DNA of 42,469 nucleotides, from positions 1 to 42,469 of the forward strand of contig CAYSCH010000030.1 in NCBI GenBank assembly GCA_964429355.1. The letters run 5' to 3'. A program made the translations under genes and the position numbers. Below are positions 8,182 through 17,056 of this stretch, in pieces. Position 1 is the first letter of the stretch, and each line of letters starts with the position of its first letter. The stretch comes from JAAYAY01 sp964429355 (lineage in GTDB: Bacteria > Planctomycetota > Planctomycetia > Pirellulales > Thermoguttaceae). The notes beneath the pieces were generated by a model. It saw only the letters and a program-made list of their open reading frames with translations. It ran no database searches and had not been told where the DNA came from.

Positions 8182-8940
8182 CTAACGGGGCACGTGTACG
8201 GACATCGTTTCAAGATGGGGTGCGGGCACGGAATTTGTTGAACTGCCACCCGGCTCCGATACGTTCCCCGTCTCACCGTGGGCGGACTCGGTCACCAGCA
8301 TTTTACGGGCTGCCTCGATCCCCAGCGACACTTCATTGTCGCCCACGGCAACGGTGATCACGCCGGCCTCCGGCCGGTTTGATTTCACAATGCATCGGCA
8401 ACCGAGAACAAAACCGGCGCTACTCAGGTGCCGGAGGAACTCCGGAGTCTGATCGATGACCTGTACCAGAGTGAATGACTTCTCCGGGGGAGCATCCACC
8501 AGGGGATGGGCCGCACGTTCGGGCAGAGTGCCATCCGAACGGGGAATGGGGTCGCCATGAGGGTCGAACTCTGGATGCCTCAGGTACTGGTCAATTCGGT
8601 CGATGAGGCGGTTGCTGACAGAATGTTCCAACTGCTCCGCATCGTCATGCACCTCATCCCAGGACATGTCCAGAACCTCGGCCAGAAAGCTCTCGATGAG
8701 GCGATGTCGACGGAGGATCTCCAGGGCCAAGCTCAGTCCCGATTCAGTCAGTTGAACTCCCTCGTAAGGGGTATATGTAGCCAAGCCGGCATCACTCAGC
8801 GCCTTGAGCATACTCGTGACGGTACCTGGCGAAACCTCCAACGCAATCGCCAGACGTCCCGTCGTAGCCAGTTGGTTTCCGTCCTGCCGGCAGATCTTGA
8901 AGATCGCTTTGACGTAATTTTCTACAGTCAAACTAGCCAA
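8182..8940 (-). CDS. DtxR/MntR-family metal-dependent transcriptional regulator
   Basis: A 252-aa iron- or manganese-sensing repressor. An N-terminal winged helix (residues 1-65) precedes the metal-binding dimerisation domain (70-140) and a C-terminal SH3/FeoA-like domain (about 150-215). A polar tail follows. In DtxR numbering, which applies directly, His79, Glu83, His98, Glu105 and His106 are kept and Cys102 is Glu, as in MntR. The N-terminal ligands differ: Asn8 and Lys11 stand where MntR has Asp and Glu, and Val10 where DtxR has Met. The start is a TTG at 8940 with AGGAG 9 bases upstream. It could regulate the feo operon at 20.5 kb or a manganese transporter elsewhere; the sequence does not decide. 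Confidence 0.9.
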   Translation of the reverse strand: MASLTVENYVKAIFKICRQDGNQLATTGRLAIALEVSPGTVTSMLKALSDAGLATYTPYEGVQLTESGLSLALEILRRHRLIESFLAEVLDMSWDEVHDDAEQLEHSVSNRLIDRIDQYLRHPEFDPHGDPIPRSDGTLPERAAHPLVDAPPEKSFTLVQVIDQTPEFLRHLSSAGFVLGCRCIVKSNRPEAGVITVAVGDNEVSLGIEAARKMLVTESAHGETGNVSEPGGSSTNSVPAPHLETMSVHVPR

Positions 8941-9022
8941 GGCTCTCGCTCCTAATCTGAGTCAACTGGCTCGTGGGGGTCTCCGCTTGCCCTAGAAGAG
9001 TGTGGGCGGCCCGAACATAGTT

Positions 9023-9041
9023 CGATTCCGGCAAGGAATCG
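9023..9041. other. Perfect short inverted repeat upstream of the DtxR-type gene
   Basis: CGATTCC-GGCAA-GGAATCG, a 7-bp stem with a 5-base loop, about 80 bases upstream of the regulator's start. It could be an operator or a transcript hairpin. It does not match the DtxR box that I know. Confidence 0.3.
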
Positions 9042-9211
9042 TCTGGACCCACTCCGAATGGAATTCTAGAAGGACGGATAACCCCCGGCAAAGAAAAGGT
9101 GAGGATTCGCCAGAAGCTATTGGGGGGGCAATGGAATGCCAGTGAGTTGAGTTGGATACTCCCTCGTTTGAGCTAATCCTATCGTGCTGCCCACCTGTAG
9201 TGGAGTGAGAG

Positions 9212-10543
9212 CTACCCCATGCGATCGATTGCCGTCAGCAGGATTGTCGGCAGATCGGGAGATTCCCTAAGGCAAGTGGACAATCGCGGGTGGCAGAAAA
9301 CCCGAACCCGTTTTACGTAGTCGTCGAACTGCTCCCGGGCCAACGATCGCACGACGGGGGAGACCTCGCTCAGCGGCCGGTAGCAGTCTTCCTTCGCATA
9401 ATAGACGTCGACTTTGATCTCGACCTCTCGCTGTACCGGGGGGGCATCGAAGAGGATTTCGTGAGGTGCTACCACCCGTCCCAGAGTGGTGCTTGCGACG
9501 GCGGCGAAGTGTTCCGCGCAGGCGGCCAGCCACGGATAGGGTCGTCTTGCCAGTCGGTTGTAAAGATCCCGTTGCTCGAAGTAGCTATATTGGCTCAATC
9601 GTTTGTAGAGTCGTCGTGAGGGTCCGAAAAGCCCGTCGAGCAACTCCGCTGCGGGGCCCTTTCCGGCGGCTTTGCGCAAGGCGTCGATGATCTCGGCCTC
9701 GGTGAGGCGAAACAGGCGATCGAGGTCGAGTTGTCCGTGCAAAAGGTAGAACGCCCGCTGCAACATGGCTGTGGCCGATCTCACACCGTGGTGCCAGTAG
9801 ACCTCGCTGAACATGACGTAGCGGGCGAAAACCATCATCTCCGTGGCGGTCTTTCCCTTATCGGTGATCGCCAGGCCGTCGCCGGTTTCGTTCAGGCACA
9901 GGCTGCCGAGGAGTCGCTGCTGGTCGAAATTCCTCCCGTAGGGCACTCCTGCGTGCAAGCTGTCGCGAGAAAGATAGTCCATCTTGTCGATGTCGATGGG
10001 ACCGGAGAGCATGCTTGCCAGGATCTTGCTGGTCCGGTCCTGGGGTTTCTCGCTGAGGAGCGAGACGACGTCGCGCGGGTTGATTCGCCAGTCGTGCCGC
10101 AATACGTCGGCCACTTCTCCCTCCAGCAGGAAGCTGTTGGCAAACAGTTCGTGACGGGGCACACTGGGCAGACGGACATCTTCGATCGGATGGCAGAAAG
10201 GCCAGTGTCCCAGGTCGTGCAGGAGGGCCGTTGCCAGGAACAGCTCGCCATCCTCCGCCCGTACGGCATCTGCAAATCGCGGATCATGGGCAAGTTGCTT
10301 CAGCAGCAACAATGCGAGGCGATACACACCGAGGCAATGTTCGAATCGCGTGTGCAGGGCAGCCGGATAGACCAGCGACACCAAGCCCAACTGGCTGATT
10401 CGCGACAGTCTGCGGAATTCGGGCGTGTCTACCAGTTGTCGCACTCGCCCCGTCAACGGCACATCCAGTTCGGGTGGAATCCGCACCAGGCTCCGCTTGG
10501 TGTCGAGTCCGACCACTTCCGGGATTTCGAGCAGACCGGTCAT
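9212..10543 (-). CDS. HD-domain phosphohydrolase (SAMHD1/COG1078-like)
   Basis: A 443-aa member of the HD superfamily resembling deoxynucleotide triphosphohydrolases. The metal-binding set is visible: RFEHCLGV (His69), LLHDLGHWPFCH (His109-Asp110), and DIDKMDYLSRD (Asp189). The early LVDTPEFRRLSRISQLG is the conserved region just before the first His. Its ATG at 10543 overlaps the stop of the upstream deoxyribosyltransferase-like gene by four bases (ATGA), implying translational coupling. By family, it probably removes triphosphate from dNTPs or acts on another phosphorylated nucleotide; the substrate is not established. Confidence 0.88.
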   Translation of the reverse strand: MTGLLEIPEVVGLDTKRSLVRIPPELDVPLTGRVRQLVDTPEFRRLSRISQLGLVSLVYPAALHTRFEHCLGVYRLALLLLKQLAHDPRFADAVRAEDGELFLATALLHDLGHWPFCHPIEDVRLPSVPRHELFANSFLLEGEVADVLRHDWRINPRDVVSLLSEKPQDRTSKILASMLSGPIDIDKMDYLSRDSLHAGVPYGRNFDQQRLLGSLCLNETGDGLAITDKGKTATEMMVFARYVMFSEVYWHHGVRSATAMLQRAFYLLHGQLDLDRLFRLTEAEIIDALRKAAGKGPAAELLDGLFGPSRRLYKRLSQYSYFEQRDLYNRLARRPYPWLAACAEHFAAVASTTLGRVVAPHEILFDAPPVQREVEIKVDVYYAKEDCYRPLSEVSPVVRSLAREQFDDYVKRVRVFCHPRLSTCLRESPDLPTILLTAIDRMG

Positions 10544-11247
10544 GATGCCCTGCTTGGGTCGAGAGGCGACGCGGCGCCGGGCGAGCCGACACGGGTATCC
10601 GGCGCGCTATGACCAAACAGCTCGTAGACGATTCTGGCGGTGGGTTCCGGGGGACGTTCGGGACCGAGTTCCTCAAGCTTCTCGAGGAAGTGCAGTCCCT
10701 TCTGCAACGTCCGGCCCACATGGGGCGGGCAGGTGGCGACAGCAGCCGGATCGATGCTTGCCTGAAGGATCGTGCGTTCGAGGGCTGGGCCGATCCGGCT
10801 GAACTCGCCTACCTGTTCAAACCCGGTCTGGCCTGCGACGATCGGGTTGTCGCGTCCCTCGATCAAGCTGCGGGAATCGGCCTTGTAAAAGACCATGGGT
10901 TTTCCCAGCATCCAGGCCATGGTGGCCTCGGCAACCGCCCCTTCATCGGGAACGCGGCCGTTGAGATTGAAAACGAGCGATCCGCAGCCGAGAATCACGA
11001 AATAGACGTCCAGCGCGAAGATTGCCTCGTGGAGCATTCGTGCGGCCTCGGCGGGCGTCAGGCCGCAGTCGACCAGGGATGGATGGACCTGCGAGAACTC
11101 GATTTCTTCGTGAGGGAGGAACGGGTCAAAGCCGTCGCGGCGAAGCGCGTCGGCGATTTGGGTCATTTCCAGTCGCTCGGCCTGGTTGAAGAGCGGGCCG
11201 GCACAATACACGCGGCGAAGATGGCGAAATGGCTGCAAAGTTCCCAT
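10540..11247 (-). CDS. Nucleoside 2-deoxyribosyltransferase-like protein
   Basis: The 235-aa product has the hallmarks of the 2-deoxyribosyltransferase fold. YCAGPLF lies at residues 14-20, and the block DEGAVAEATMAWMLGKP at 101-117 carries the expected catalytic Glu (Glu107) in the usual DxGTxxExGxA...GKP layout. The family transfers or hydrolyses the 2-deoxyribosyl bond of (deoxy)nucleosides or nucleotides. About 110 residues follow this core, longer than a minimal enzyme and of no domain I recognise. It lies between the zinc-ribbon membrane protein (40 bases upstream) and the HD phosphohydrolase (4-base overlap). The trio therefore probably shares a transcript, and these two enzymes a nucleotide-related role. 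Confidence 0.85.
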   Translation of the reverse strand: MGTLQPFRHLRRVYCAGPLFNQAERLEMTQIADALRRDGFDPFLPHEEIEFSQVHPSLVDCGLTPAEAARMLHEAIFALDVYFVILGCGSLVFNLNGRVPDEGAVAEATMAWMLGKPMVFYKADSRSLIEGRDNPIVAGQTGFEQVGEFSRIGPALERTILQASIDPAAVATCPPHVGRTLQKGLHFLEKLEELGPERPPEPTARIVYELFGHSAPDTRVGSPGAASPLDPSRAS

Positions 11248-11286
11248 AGGCTGTCTCTGTTTGTTACTCTTCTTGTTGAGCGATCG

Positions 11287-11988
11287 TTAACTGGGCCCAC
11301 CGGCATTGTTCGCTATGTTCCAGATCCACCCGAGGCCTGCGATGGCCCGCAGCAGGATGGTCACGGCCACGTAAAAGCTGTAGTGGAGGAATCCACTGCC
11401 GTAGTCGAGATCGAAGCAAATCAGGCCGACAAAACCTCCGGCGGCCAGAAACGGTCCAACGAGGAGGAACCACTCCCAGATCTCACCGGTCAACTGGTCC
11501 GCCAGGTAGCCGAACACGCCCCAGAAGAGGATGTAGACCAGGGAGCAGATAGCGGAACGAATCCACAGCGCTCGTCCGCGATAGGGCTGGAGCTCTTCGG
11601 AACTGTGAAGCGACTTGTAGCCGCCGGCGGCCAGGGGCGGCGACACGACCAACAGGCCGACGAAGCACATGAGGGTGTTCTGGAACACTCCGGCCCGCCC
11701 AAGGATCCAGGTCACGACGACCGTGACGAGGATTGCCGCACCGACGATGGCCATCACCGTGGGTGTGAATTCGGACTTCTCTCGGAGGATTGGCTTGCCG
11801 ATGAGCTTTCCCTGGGCGTCTCGTCCCGCATGGTCGAACTCCTCGCCGCCGTGGATGACGACTTCCTCTCCCAGCTTCGGGATTTGAATGGCGGTCTTGC
11901 ACTTGGGGCACGGGCCTGTCTGGCCGGCGAATTTCTCGCTGACCGTGAATCGCTTGAGGCATCCGGGACAGGTAACGGTGATCGACAT
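11287..11988 (-). CDS. Zinc-ribbon integral membrane protein, function unknown
   Basis: I chose the ATG at 11988 because the protein then begins MSITVTCPGCLKRF, the usual opening of planctomycete ribbon proteins; the frame is open to 12051. The 233-aa product has CPGC (residues 7-10) and CPKC (26-29), a short acidic linker, then about five hydrophobic segments from residue 72 on (FTPTVMAIVGAAILVTVVV, TLMCFVGLLVV, the AICSLVYILFW region, FLLVGPFLAAGGFVGLI, YVAVTILLRAIAGLGWIW). No enzyme family is recognised. It is the first gene of the set with the deoxyribosyltransferase-like and HD genes. Confidence 0.75.
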   Translation of the reverse strand: MSITVTCPGCLKRFTVSEKFAGQTGPCPKCKTAIQIPKLGEEVVIHGGEEFDHAGRDAQGKLIGKPILREKSEFTPTVMAIVGAAILVTVVVTWILGRAGVFQNTLMCFVGLLVVSPPLAAGGYKSLHSSEELQPYRGRALWIRSAICSLVYILFWGVFGYLADQLTGEIWEWFLLVGPFLAAGGFVGLICFDLDYGSGFLHYSFYVAVTILLRAIAGLGWIWNIANNAGGPS

Positions 11989-12245
11989 CCGCTGGCTCGC
12001 GATAAACAGTGGGTGGAACCGATGAATAGCTCTGCTTAGTCTGACAGACATCGTGGTCCTGTCAAGACTTACGACGATTCGATTGCGAAGGCCGCTGCGC
12101 CGATTCGCCGCGGGAATCGGTTGCAGATTCGGCGCATTTCGTTGTAAGGATTCTCTCGGTGAAGTAGGATCGAGTTATGGAGGAAGGCCTTGCCGGGAGT
12201 TGAACCGCAATCGCGGCAGCCGAGCGGGCCGAGGTGAAGAGCGCC

Positions 12246-12983
12246 ATGGTGATCGAATTTCTCTGTCCACAAGGGCACAAAATCCGCTGTGCGGACAACC
12301 GCGCCGGAAAACCGGCAAAATGTCCCAAGTGCGGCGTGAAGTTTTATGTGCCCGGCCCCGACGACGCCGATCTCACCGACTCCGGCTCCTGGGCGACGGC
12401 GCCCGCGGAGACCTCCAATGCCCCGGGTTCGACCGGGCATCTCAAGGAGCAAATCGAGTTTCTCTGTCCCAACGGCCACCGCGTCTGGGCGCCTATCGGA
12501 CTGCAGGGACGCGCGGGCCAGTGCCCGGAATGTGGCTCGAGATTTCACATCCCCACCCTCGCTGACTACGAAGAGATACCGCTGGACATCCTTCCCACCG
12601 AGGACTCGGTCGTGAATCTCGATCCCCTCGGCAGCCTTCAGGCCAACGGCAACCTGTCCGGGAAAGGCAGCGATCGCCTGAATCGTTCCCTGGTCCGAGG
12701 CGTTGCCAACTCGGTCCCCGCTGCCGGCTCCGAAAAGCTGGCTGTATTCCTGGCCGATCTGATCGCCGACCTTCCGGACGGTGCTGCCGTCGAACTGGTC
12801 GCTGCCGACGGCCAGAAATACGTGCCCGTCCAACTGGCCAAAGGCCTGAGCGATTTCAGCCGGCTGGTCTTCTCGACGAACACGAGCGATCAGACCCATT
12901 CCCTGGTCATTCTTCCCTGGTCGTCCGTCGCACGGATCGAGATCCACGGCCTCAGGCAACTCCCGCACCAGTTTCGCGAGTGA
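12246..12983 (+). CDS. Double zinc-ribbon protein, function unknown
   Basis: A 245-aa soluble protein with two similar ribbons: EFLCPQGHKIRC...CPKCG (residues 4-32) and EFLCPNGHRVWA...CPECG (about 76-104). The spacing Cys-Pro-x-Gly-His in both suggests Cys/His metal ligands. The C-terminal ~100 residues (AVFLADLIADLPDGAAVELVAADG... to SVARIEIHGLRQLP) form an unrecognised small domain. The ATG at 12246 has GAGGTGA 9 bases upstream. The gene is divergent from the membrane ribbon protein. I do not recognise a function. Confidence 0.75.
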   Translation: MVIEFLCPQGHKIRCADNRAGKPAKCPKCGVKFYVPGPDDADLTDSGSWATAPAETSNAPGSTGHLKEQIEFLCPNGHRVWAPIGLQGRAGQCPECGSRFHIPTLADYEEIPLDILPTEDSVVNLDPLGSLQANGNLSGKGSDRLNRSLVRGVANSVPAAGSEKLAVFLADLIADLPDGAAVELVAADGQKYVPVQLAKGLSDFSRLVFSTNTSDQTHSLVILPWSSVARIEIHGLRQLPHQFRE

Positions 12984-13073
12984 TGCGAAGTCGCTGGCAA
13001 GGGCGGCCGGTCGGTCCGTCGTTCCTCGGGAAGAATTCCCTGGGCTATCGTGGTGCCGGGGGGAGTGATTGGC

Positions 13074-14531
13074 TCACTGACCGAGGACCTGGCGAACGAT
13101 CTTCAGAATCGTCGCTTCGCGCTCCTGTTGGTCTGCATTCGGGATTTGCACTGCAGGAGCAATTCGTCCGCAATCGGGGTTCAGACCTTCGGCAAGCAGC
13201 ACAACGCGCCCGCCAGCGGGGAAGACGTATTCGGTTGCGTGCCCGGTCGAACTCCGCTCGGCCCCCGAGAGATCCAGGGAAGCCGAAAGGGGCGGTTCTT
13301 TCTTGCCGTTTGGCTGCGTTTCCGAGGGAACGTGGGGCAGAATGAGCAGTCTGCCGCCGCCGCGCACGTAGTCTGACAGCTTCGAGGTCTCTTCCCCTGA
13401 GAATTCTCGCCGGCCTTCGGCCACGACTCGCAGTTCGGCCGGTTCGTCCAGGCGATCGTTTGCAAACGTCCAGTAGTGACGCCCCAAGAGGCAGAAGAGG
13501 TGGTAATAGTCGCCGTCTTCGCAGGATCCGAAACGCGGTGTATCACCCGGTTCATAGAGCACGATTCTCGGGTGATGCCAGGTCTCGTACGCTTTCCAAT
13601 CGGCCACCTTTGGATCCCGGAGCAGCCAAGCCGCCACGTTGATCCAGAGGCGATAGTTGTCGCCGTAGTTGATAAAGGCATCGCCCCACATATTCTGGTC
13701 ACCCACCACGACGATCCGCCCCTGGTGGAATTCTCGCGCGAGGACCACGCCGTGCGGCCCGAGCGGTTCGTGGTCATCGCGTTTGAAATTTCCGTAATTA
13801 CCGCCGTCGCTATTCTGCCCGTAGAGGCTGATCGCCCACTCATCGGCCCATGCTTGATCTCCCGTCCACGCCACGGAGTAACGTGGGTCGAGGCGGCCCC
13901 CTGTCTGGTATCCCAGCCGCCGCAGACCTTGGGTAATCGGGTGCGGACTGAATTCTGTGATCGTCAACCAGCCGTTGCCGTTGCCCAACGTACGCGGCGG
14001 GGAGTCGCAAGCGGTGTCGACGAAGGCCTGAATTCCGAGGACCTCCAGGAGCGGCTTGAGCCGGTGGCTGTGGAAATAGCAGTTCGAATGGTCCATGATC
14101 ACCAGGAGGGAACCGCCCTGCTTCACATAATCCCGAATCGCCATGACTTCCGAAACGAGGAACGGTTCGCGCTCGGCAGACACCAGATTGATGAACAGCA
14201 GCTTGTATGGTGCCAGACGTTCCGGCGTGATTCTCCCCTCGCTCAGGTAGTCATGGCCCGCGCCGCGAGACGCGAGGAATTCCATGCCGTGGCGAAACCC
14301 GCAAATGACATGGTAGTCGTAGATTCCCGGCCGAAGACCGATCATCGAGAAATCATTGGCGTGAATCCAATCGATCAGGATCGAGGCATTCCCCTCGGGC
14401 TCGGCCGAAGCAGGTTTTTGGGTCGAATCGGGCTGGGCAAGCACGAGACTGCACGCCATGACCAGGCAGGAAACATTCATGACACGGATTGGCCGCGTAT
14501 GGGGTCGGGGATCAGCGAAAAAGCATGCCAT
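13074..14531 (-). CDS. Exported protein with GATase-like (DUF4350-type) domains
   Basis: Counting from the ATG at 14531, 485 aa. The N-terminus has an arginine-containing stretch followed by a hydrophobic core (VMNVSCLVMACSLVLA), consistent with a signal peptide. An alternative ATG at 14480 gives a signal lacking positive charge. The body reads like a glutamine-amidotransferase-fold sensor or binding domain: KLLFINLVSAER, then IRDYVKQGGSLLVIMDHS, then ITEFSPHPITQGL, then QGRIVVVGDQNMWGDAF. A similar DYVRGGGRLLILPHVPS recurs near the C-terminus. No catalytic Cys-His-Glu triad is evident, so it is probably not an amidotransferase. Its role is unknown. Confidence 0.75.
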   Translation of the reverse strand: MACFFADPRPHTRPIRVMNVSCLVMACSLVLAQPDSTQKPASAEPEGNASILIDWIHANDFSMIGLRPGIYDYHVICGFRHGMEFLASRGAGHDYLSEGRITPERLAPYKLLFINLVSAEREPFLVSEVMAIRDYVKQGGSLLVIMDHSNCYFHSHRLKPLLEVLGIQAFVDTACDSPPRTLGNGNGWLTITEFSPHPITQGLRRLGYQTGGRLDPRYSVAWTGDQAWADEWAISLYGQNSDGGNYGNFKRDDHEPLGPHGVVLAREFHQGRIVVVGDQNMWGDAFINYGDNYRLWINVAAWLLRDPKVADWKAYETWHHPRIVLYEPGDTPRFGSCEDGDYYHLFCLLGRHYWTFANDRLDEPAELRVVAEGRREFSGEETSKLSDYVRGGGRLLILPHVPSETQPNGKKEPPLSASLDLSGAERSSTGHATEYVFPAGGRVVLLAEGLNPDCGRIAPAVQIPNADQQEREATILKIVRQVLGQ

Positions 14532-14604
14532 ACAGAAAGGATCGGGAGAAACGCCGCTCAGATTTGCCGGCATATGCCTCGCTATTCCCAAGCCGGATGG
14601 CCTG

Positions 14605-15813
14605 TCATGTCGCAGGCCGCAGAACCGGCAAACTGCTCATTTTCCGCAGCCTGCGCACCGCGTCGATGATCGCCGCCACAACGTAGTCGACTTGAGTCGC
14701 CGTGTTGCCTCGTCCCAGGCCGATGCGGATGCTTCCACGCGCTTGTTCGTCGGTCAATCCCAGCGAACGGAGCACGTGGCTGGGTTCCGGGTGGGCCGAG
14801 GTGCAAGCGCTGCCGCTGCTGGCGGCCAGGTAACGGGTGCTCAAGAGCAGCGATTCCCCATCGATTCCGTTGAAACCGACGTTCAAATTGCCGGGCAATC
14901 GCCGCTCGTCGAGCGCCGGGCCGTTCAGGTAGACGCCCTCCAGACCGGCCGTCAAACCGTCGAACATCCGTCGACAAAGCTGGCGGAGGCGATCGGCTTC
15001 TCTGGGCAGTTCTTCGATGCAGAGTTCCACGGCTCTGGCGAACCCGACGATCCCCGGGACGTTCAATGTTCCGCTTCGGAGGCTCCGCTCGTGCCCGCCG
15101 CCAAACACGATCGGCTCCAGTCGCACAAACGGTTTTCGCCGCCGGACGTACAAGGCGCCAACACCCTTCGGACCGTACAGTTTGTGGGCGCTGAAGCTCA
15201 TCAAGTCGACGTCGAGGGCGGCCACGTCCACAGGAATCCGCCCCACCGCCTGGGTCGCGTCGGTGTGGAAGAGAATCGCGTGCTCTTTGCAGAGGCGAGC
15301 GATGTCGCCAATCGGAGGGATGGCTCCGATTTCATTGTTTGCCATCATCACGGAGACGAGGATCGTGTCCTTCCGGAGGGCACTTGCCACCTGGCTGGCC
15401 GTCACCAGGCCGGCGTTGTCGTTTCCCGCGCTGGTCACCGGGAGCAGGGTGACCTGGTAACCGCGCCGTTGGAGATGTTTGAGGGGATCCAGTACGGCAG
15501 GGTGTTCCGTCACCACGCTTACGATATGTTTCCCCTCGTCGCCGTAGCTAGCGGCAGCTCCCAGTATGGCCAGGTTGTTGCTTTCGGTTGCCCCGCTCGT
15601 GAACACGATCTCGTTCGTCTTGGCTCCAACCGCCTGCGCAATCGACTCCCGGGCAGCCTTCACTGCCGCCGCGGCCACGTGGCCGAAGCCGTGGGTTGTG
15701 CTGGCCGCATTCCCAAACTTGTCGCAGAAATACGGGAGCATTGCCTCGACGACCCGGGGGTCCACCGGTGTCGTTGCGTGATGGTCCATGTAGATCGGTT
15801 CGTTCGGCAGCAT
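14605..15813 (-). CDS. Cysteine desulfurase (NifS/IscS family)
   Basis: A PLP enzyme that removes sulfur from cysteine for Fe-S clusters, tRNA thiolation or cofactors. The 402-aa product begins YMDHHATTPVDPRV and contains FTSGATESNNLAI, HTDATQAVGRIPVDV, the PLP lysine in SFSAHKLYGPKG (Lys211), and the catalytic cysteine loop SSGSACTSAHPEPSHVL (Cys337). The longer loop with SSGSACTS is the IscS/NifS group-I type. No iscU or other Fe-S assembly gene is adjacent. The BshB1-like deacetylase lies upstream, 139 bases away on the same strand. Confidence 0.95.
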   Translation of the reverse strand: MLPNEPIYMDHHATTPVDPRVVEAMLPYFCDKFGNAASTTHGFGHVAAAAVKAARESIAQAVGAKTNEIVFTSGATESNNLAILGAAASYGDEGKHIVSVVTEHPAVLDPLKHLQRRGYQVTLLPVTSAGNDNAGLVTASQVASALRKDTILVSVMMANNEIGAIPPIGDIARLCKEHAILFHTDATQAVGRIPVDVAALDVDLMSFSAHKLYGPKGVGALYVRRRKPFVRLEPIVFGGGHERSLRSGTLNVPGIVGFARAVELCIEELPREADRLRQLCRRMFDGLTAGLEGVYLNGPALDERRLPGNLNVGFNGIDGESLLLSTRYLAASSGSACTSAHPEPSHVLRSLGLTDEQARGSIRIGLGRGNTATQVDYVVAAIIDAVRRLRKMSSLPVLRPAT

Positions 15814-15952
15814 GCGCGATTCATCAGAGTTGGAGGAGGCGGAGGTCAGGATTCAGGTCGGCATTTCATCCCGGTCTGCCGGCCGGGTGGATGGGAGCCC
15901 CAAAACGGGTTTGGCCCGGCGGCCGGCTTCATCGGTTCTCCTTTGGGCGTTT

Positions 15953-16642
15953 CTACCGCATTTCCAGCATACCCGAAAGGCCGATCGGCTCGCGGGAAGC
16001 GAAGGGCTCGCCGTATCTGGTTCCAATCGCATAACCCCAGGTGGCGGCCTGATCTCGCAGCCGATCGAGGAAGGTTGGGGCCAAGGGGGAACGCCCCTTG
16101 ATGAACTGGCTCTCGTAGCAGCGAAGTGCCTGGAACTTGCGGTCCCAATAGTCGCTGATATCGATGATGAAAGCCGGTTGCGGAATGGTTCGCAGGTGGA
16201 CACAGTAATAGTAGAAGATCCGTTCGGGATAGTGAGGTTCGCCTGGCAAGTCGGTCTTCGTGAGCTTCGACCAGAACCGGGCCGCCTCGATCAACTCGGT
16301 GGCCGCCAAGTGATCAGGGTGGGCATCCACCCAATGGGGCGCGAAGATCCAGCGGGCCCGAGTCTGGCGAAACACGCCGGCCAACTGGGCGCGTGCTTCG
16401 AGCGTTGCCTCCAGGCTCCGGTTTGGCAGTCCCAAGTTTTCTCGCCAGGTCACTCCCAGAACACGGCTTGATTCAGTCGTCTCTCGCGTACGGGTTTCCG
16501 GGTCACCGTGAGGTGTAGGCTCCCCGCTGGTCAGGTCCAGGATTCCGACCGCTAAGCCCTGGTCCATGAGCCGGAGGATGGTTCCTCCCATTCCGAGCTC
16601 TGCGTCATCCGGATGGGGGGCTACGACAAGCACGTCGAGCAT
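15953..16642 (-). CDS. PIG-L family deacetylase, BshB1-like
   Basis: A 229-aa zinc-dependent N-acetylglucosamine deacetylase of the LmbE/PIG-L family. The metal site APHPDDAELGMGGT is at residues 7-20, and a second histidine motif (HWVDAHPDHLAAT) lies near 100. The stretch GILDLTSGEPTPHGD...RENLGLPNRSLE closely follows BshB1, which deacetylates GlcNAc-malate in bacillithiol synthesis, so a low-molecular-weight thiol role is plausible. bshA and bshC are not in the window. The ATG at 16642 (MLDVLVVAPHPDD) is chosen over an open extension to 16696. Confidence 0.85.
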   Translation of the reverse strand: MLDVLVVAPHPDDAELGMGGTILRLMDQGLAVGILDLTSGEPTPHGDPETRTRETTESSRVLGVTWRENLGLPNRSLEATLEARAQLAGVFRQTRARWIFAPHWVDAHPDHLAATELIEAARFWSKLTKTDLPGEPHYPERIFYYYCVHLRTIPQPAFIIDISDYWDRKFQALRCYESQFIKGRSPLAPTFLDRLRDQAATWGYAIGTRYGEPFASREPIGLSGMLEMR

Positions 16643-17056
16643 GGCGTTATTCTTCGTTCCGAAAGTGTGGGTGGTTGCTGCACGAGATCGTGGCAAGACA
16701 TGGAGGATCCCGTGGGGATGGATTTTCCGTACTGGCCGATGGGGGGCAGCTGATCGAGGCGACGCCGGAGTGGCAACTCATCGGGGGCATGGGCCTTTCC
16801 CGCCGGCGAATCGGTTGGTGGCCCTAAGCTGTTATTATATAACACTTTAACGCTCATGGTTGCCAAGACAACCTGCACATCTGCTCCACTTTCATGAGGT
16901 TTGCGGGCGCTGGGGGGCGGTCCTGATCGGCAGTCCGGCCTCTGAATGAACGATGAATTGTACGAAAAAGGCGCCAGGAGTGGGCAATTGACCTGGACCT
17001 GGAACCACGAATATGGCACACTCCCGCCCCCGATTCTTACGGTATTCGGTATTGCG
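16643..17056. other. Divergent intergenic region
   Basis: About 414 bases between the deacetylase and the small lipoprotein. It holds an AT-rich island near 16830-16850 (TTATTATATAACACTTTAA) with a TATAAT on the minus strand, a likely promoter area for the deacetylase. No gene or structured RNA is recognised. Confidence 0.45.

Noticed and set aside
6792..8357. 521-codon plus-strand open frame
   Set aside because: Antisense to dnaX, the SRP RNA and part of the DtxR-type gene; composition is that of a reverse-strand shadow.
13476..16101. Two long plus-strand open frames opposite the GATase-like and cysteine desulfurase genes
   Set aside because: Shadows of high-GC genes; no motifs.
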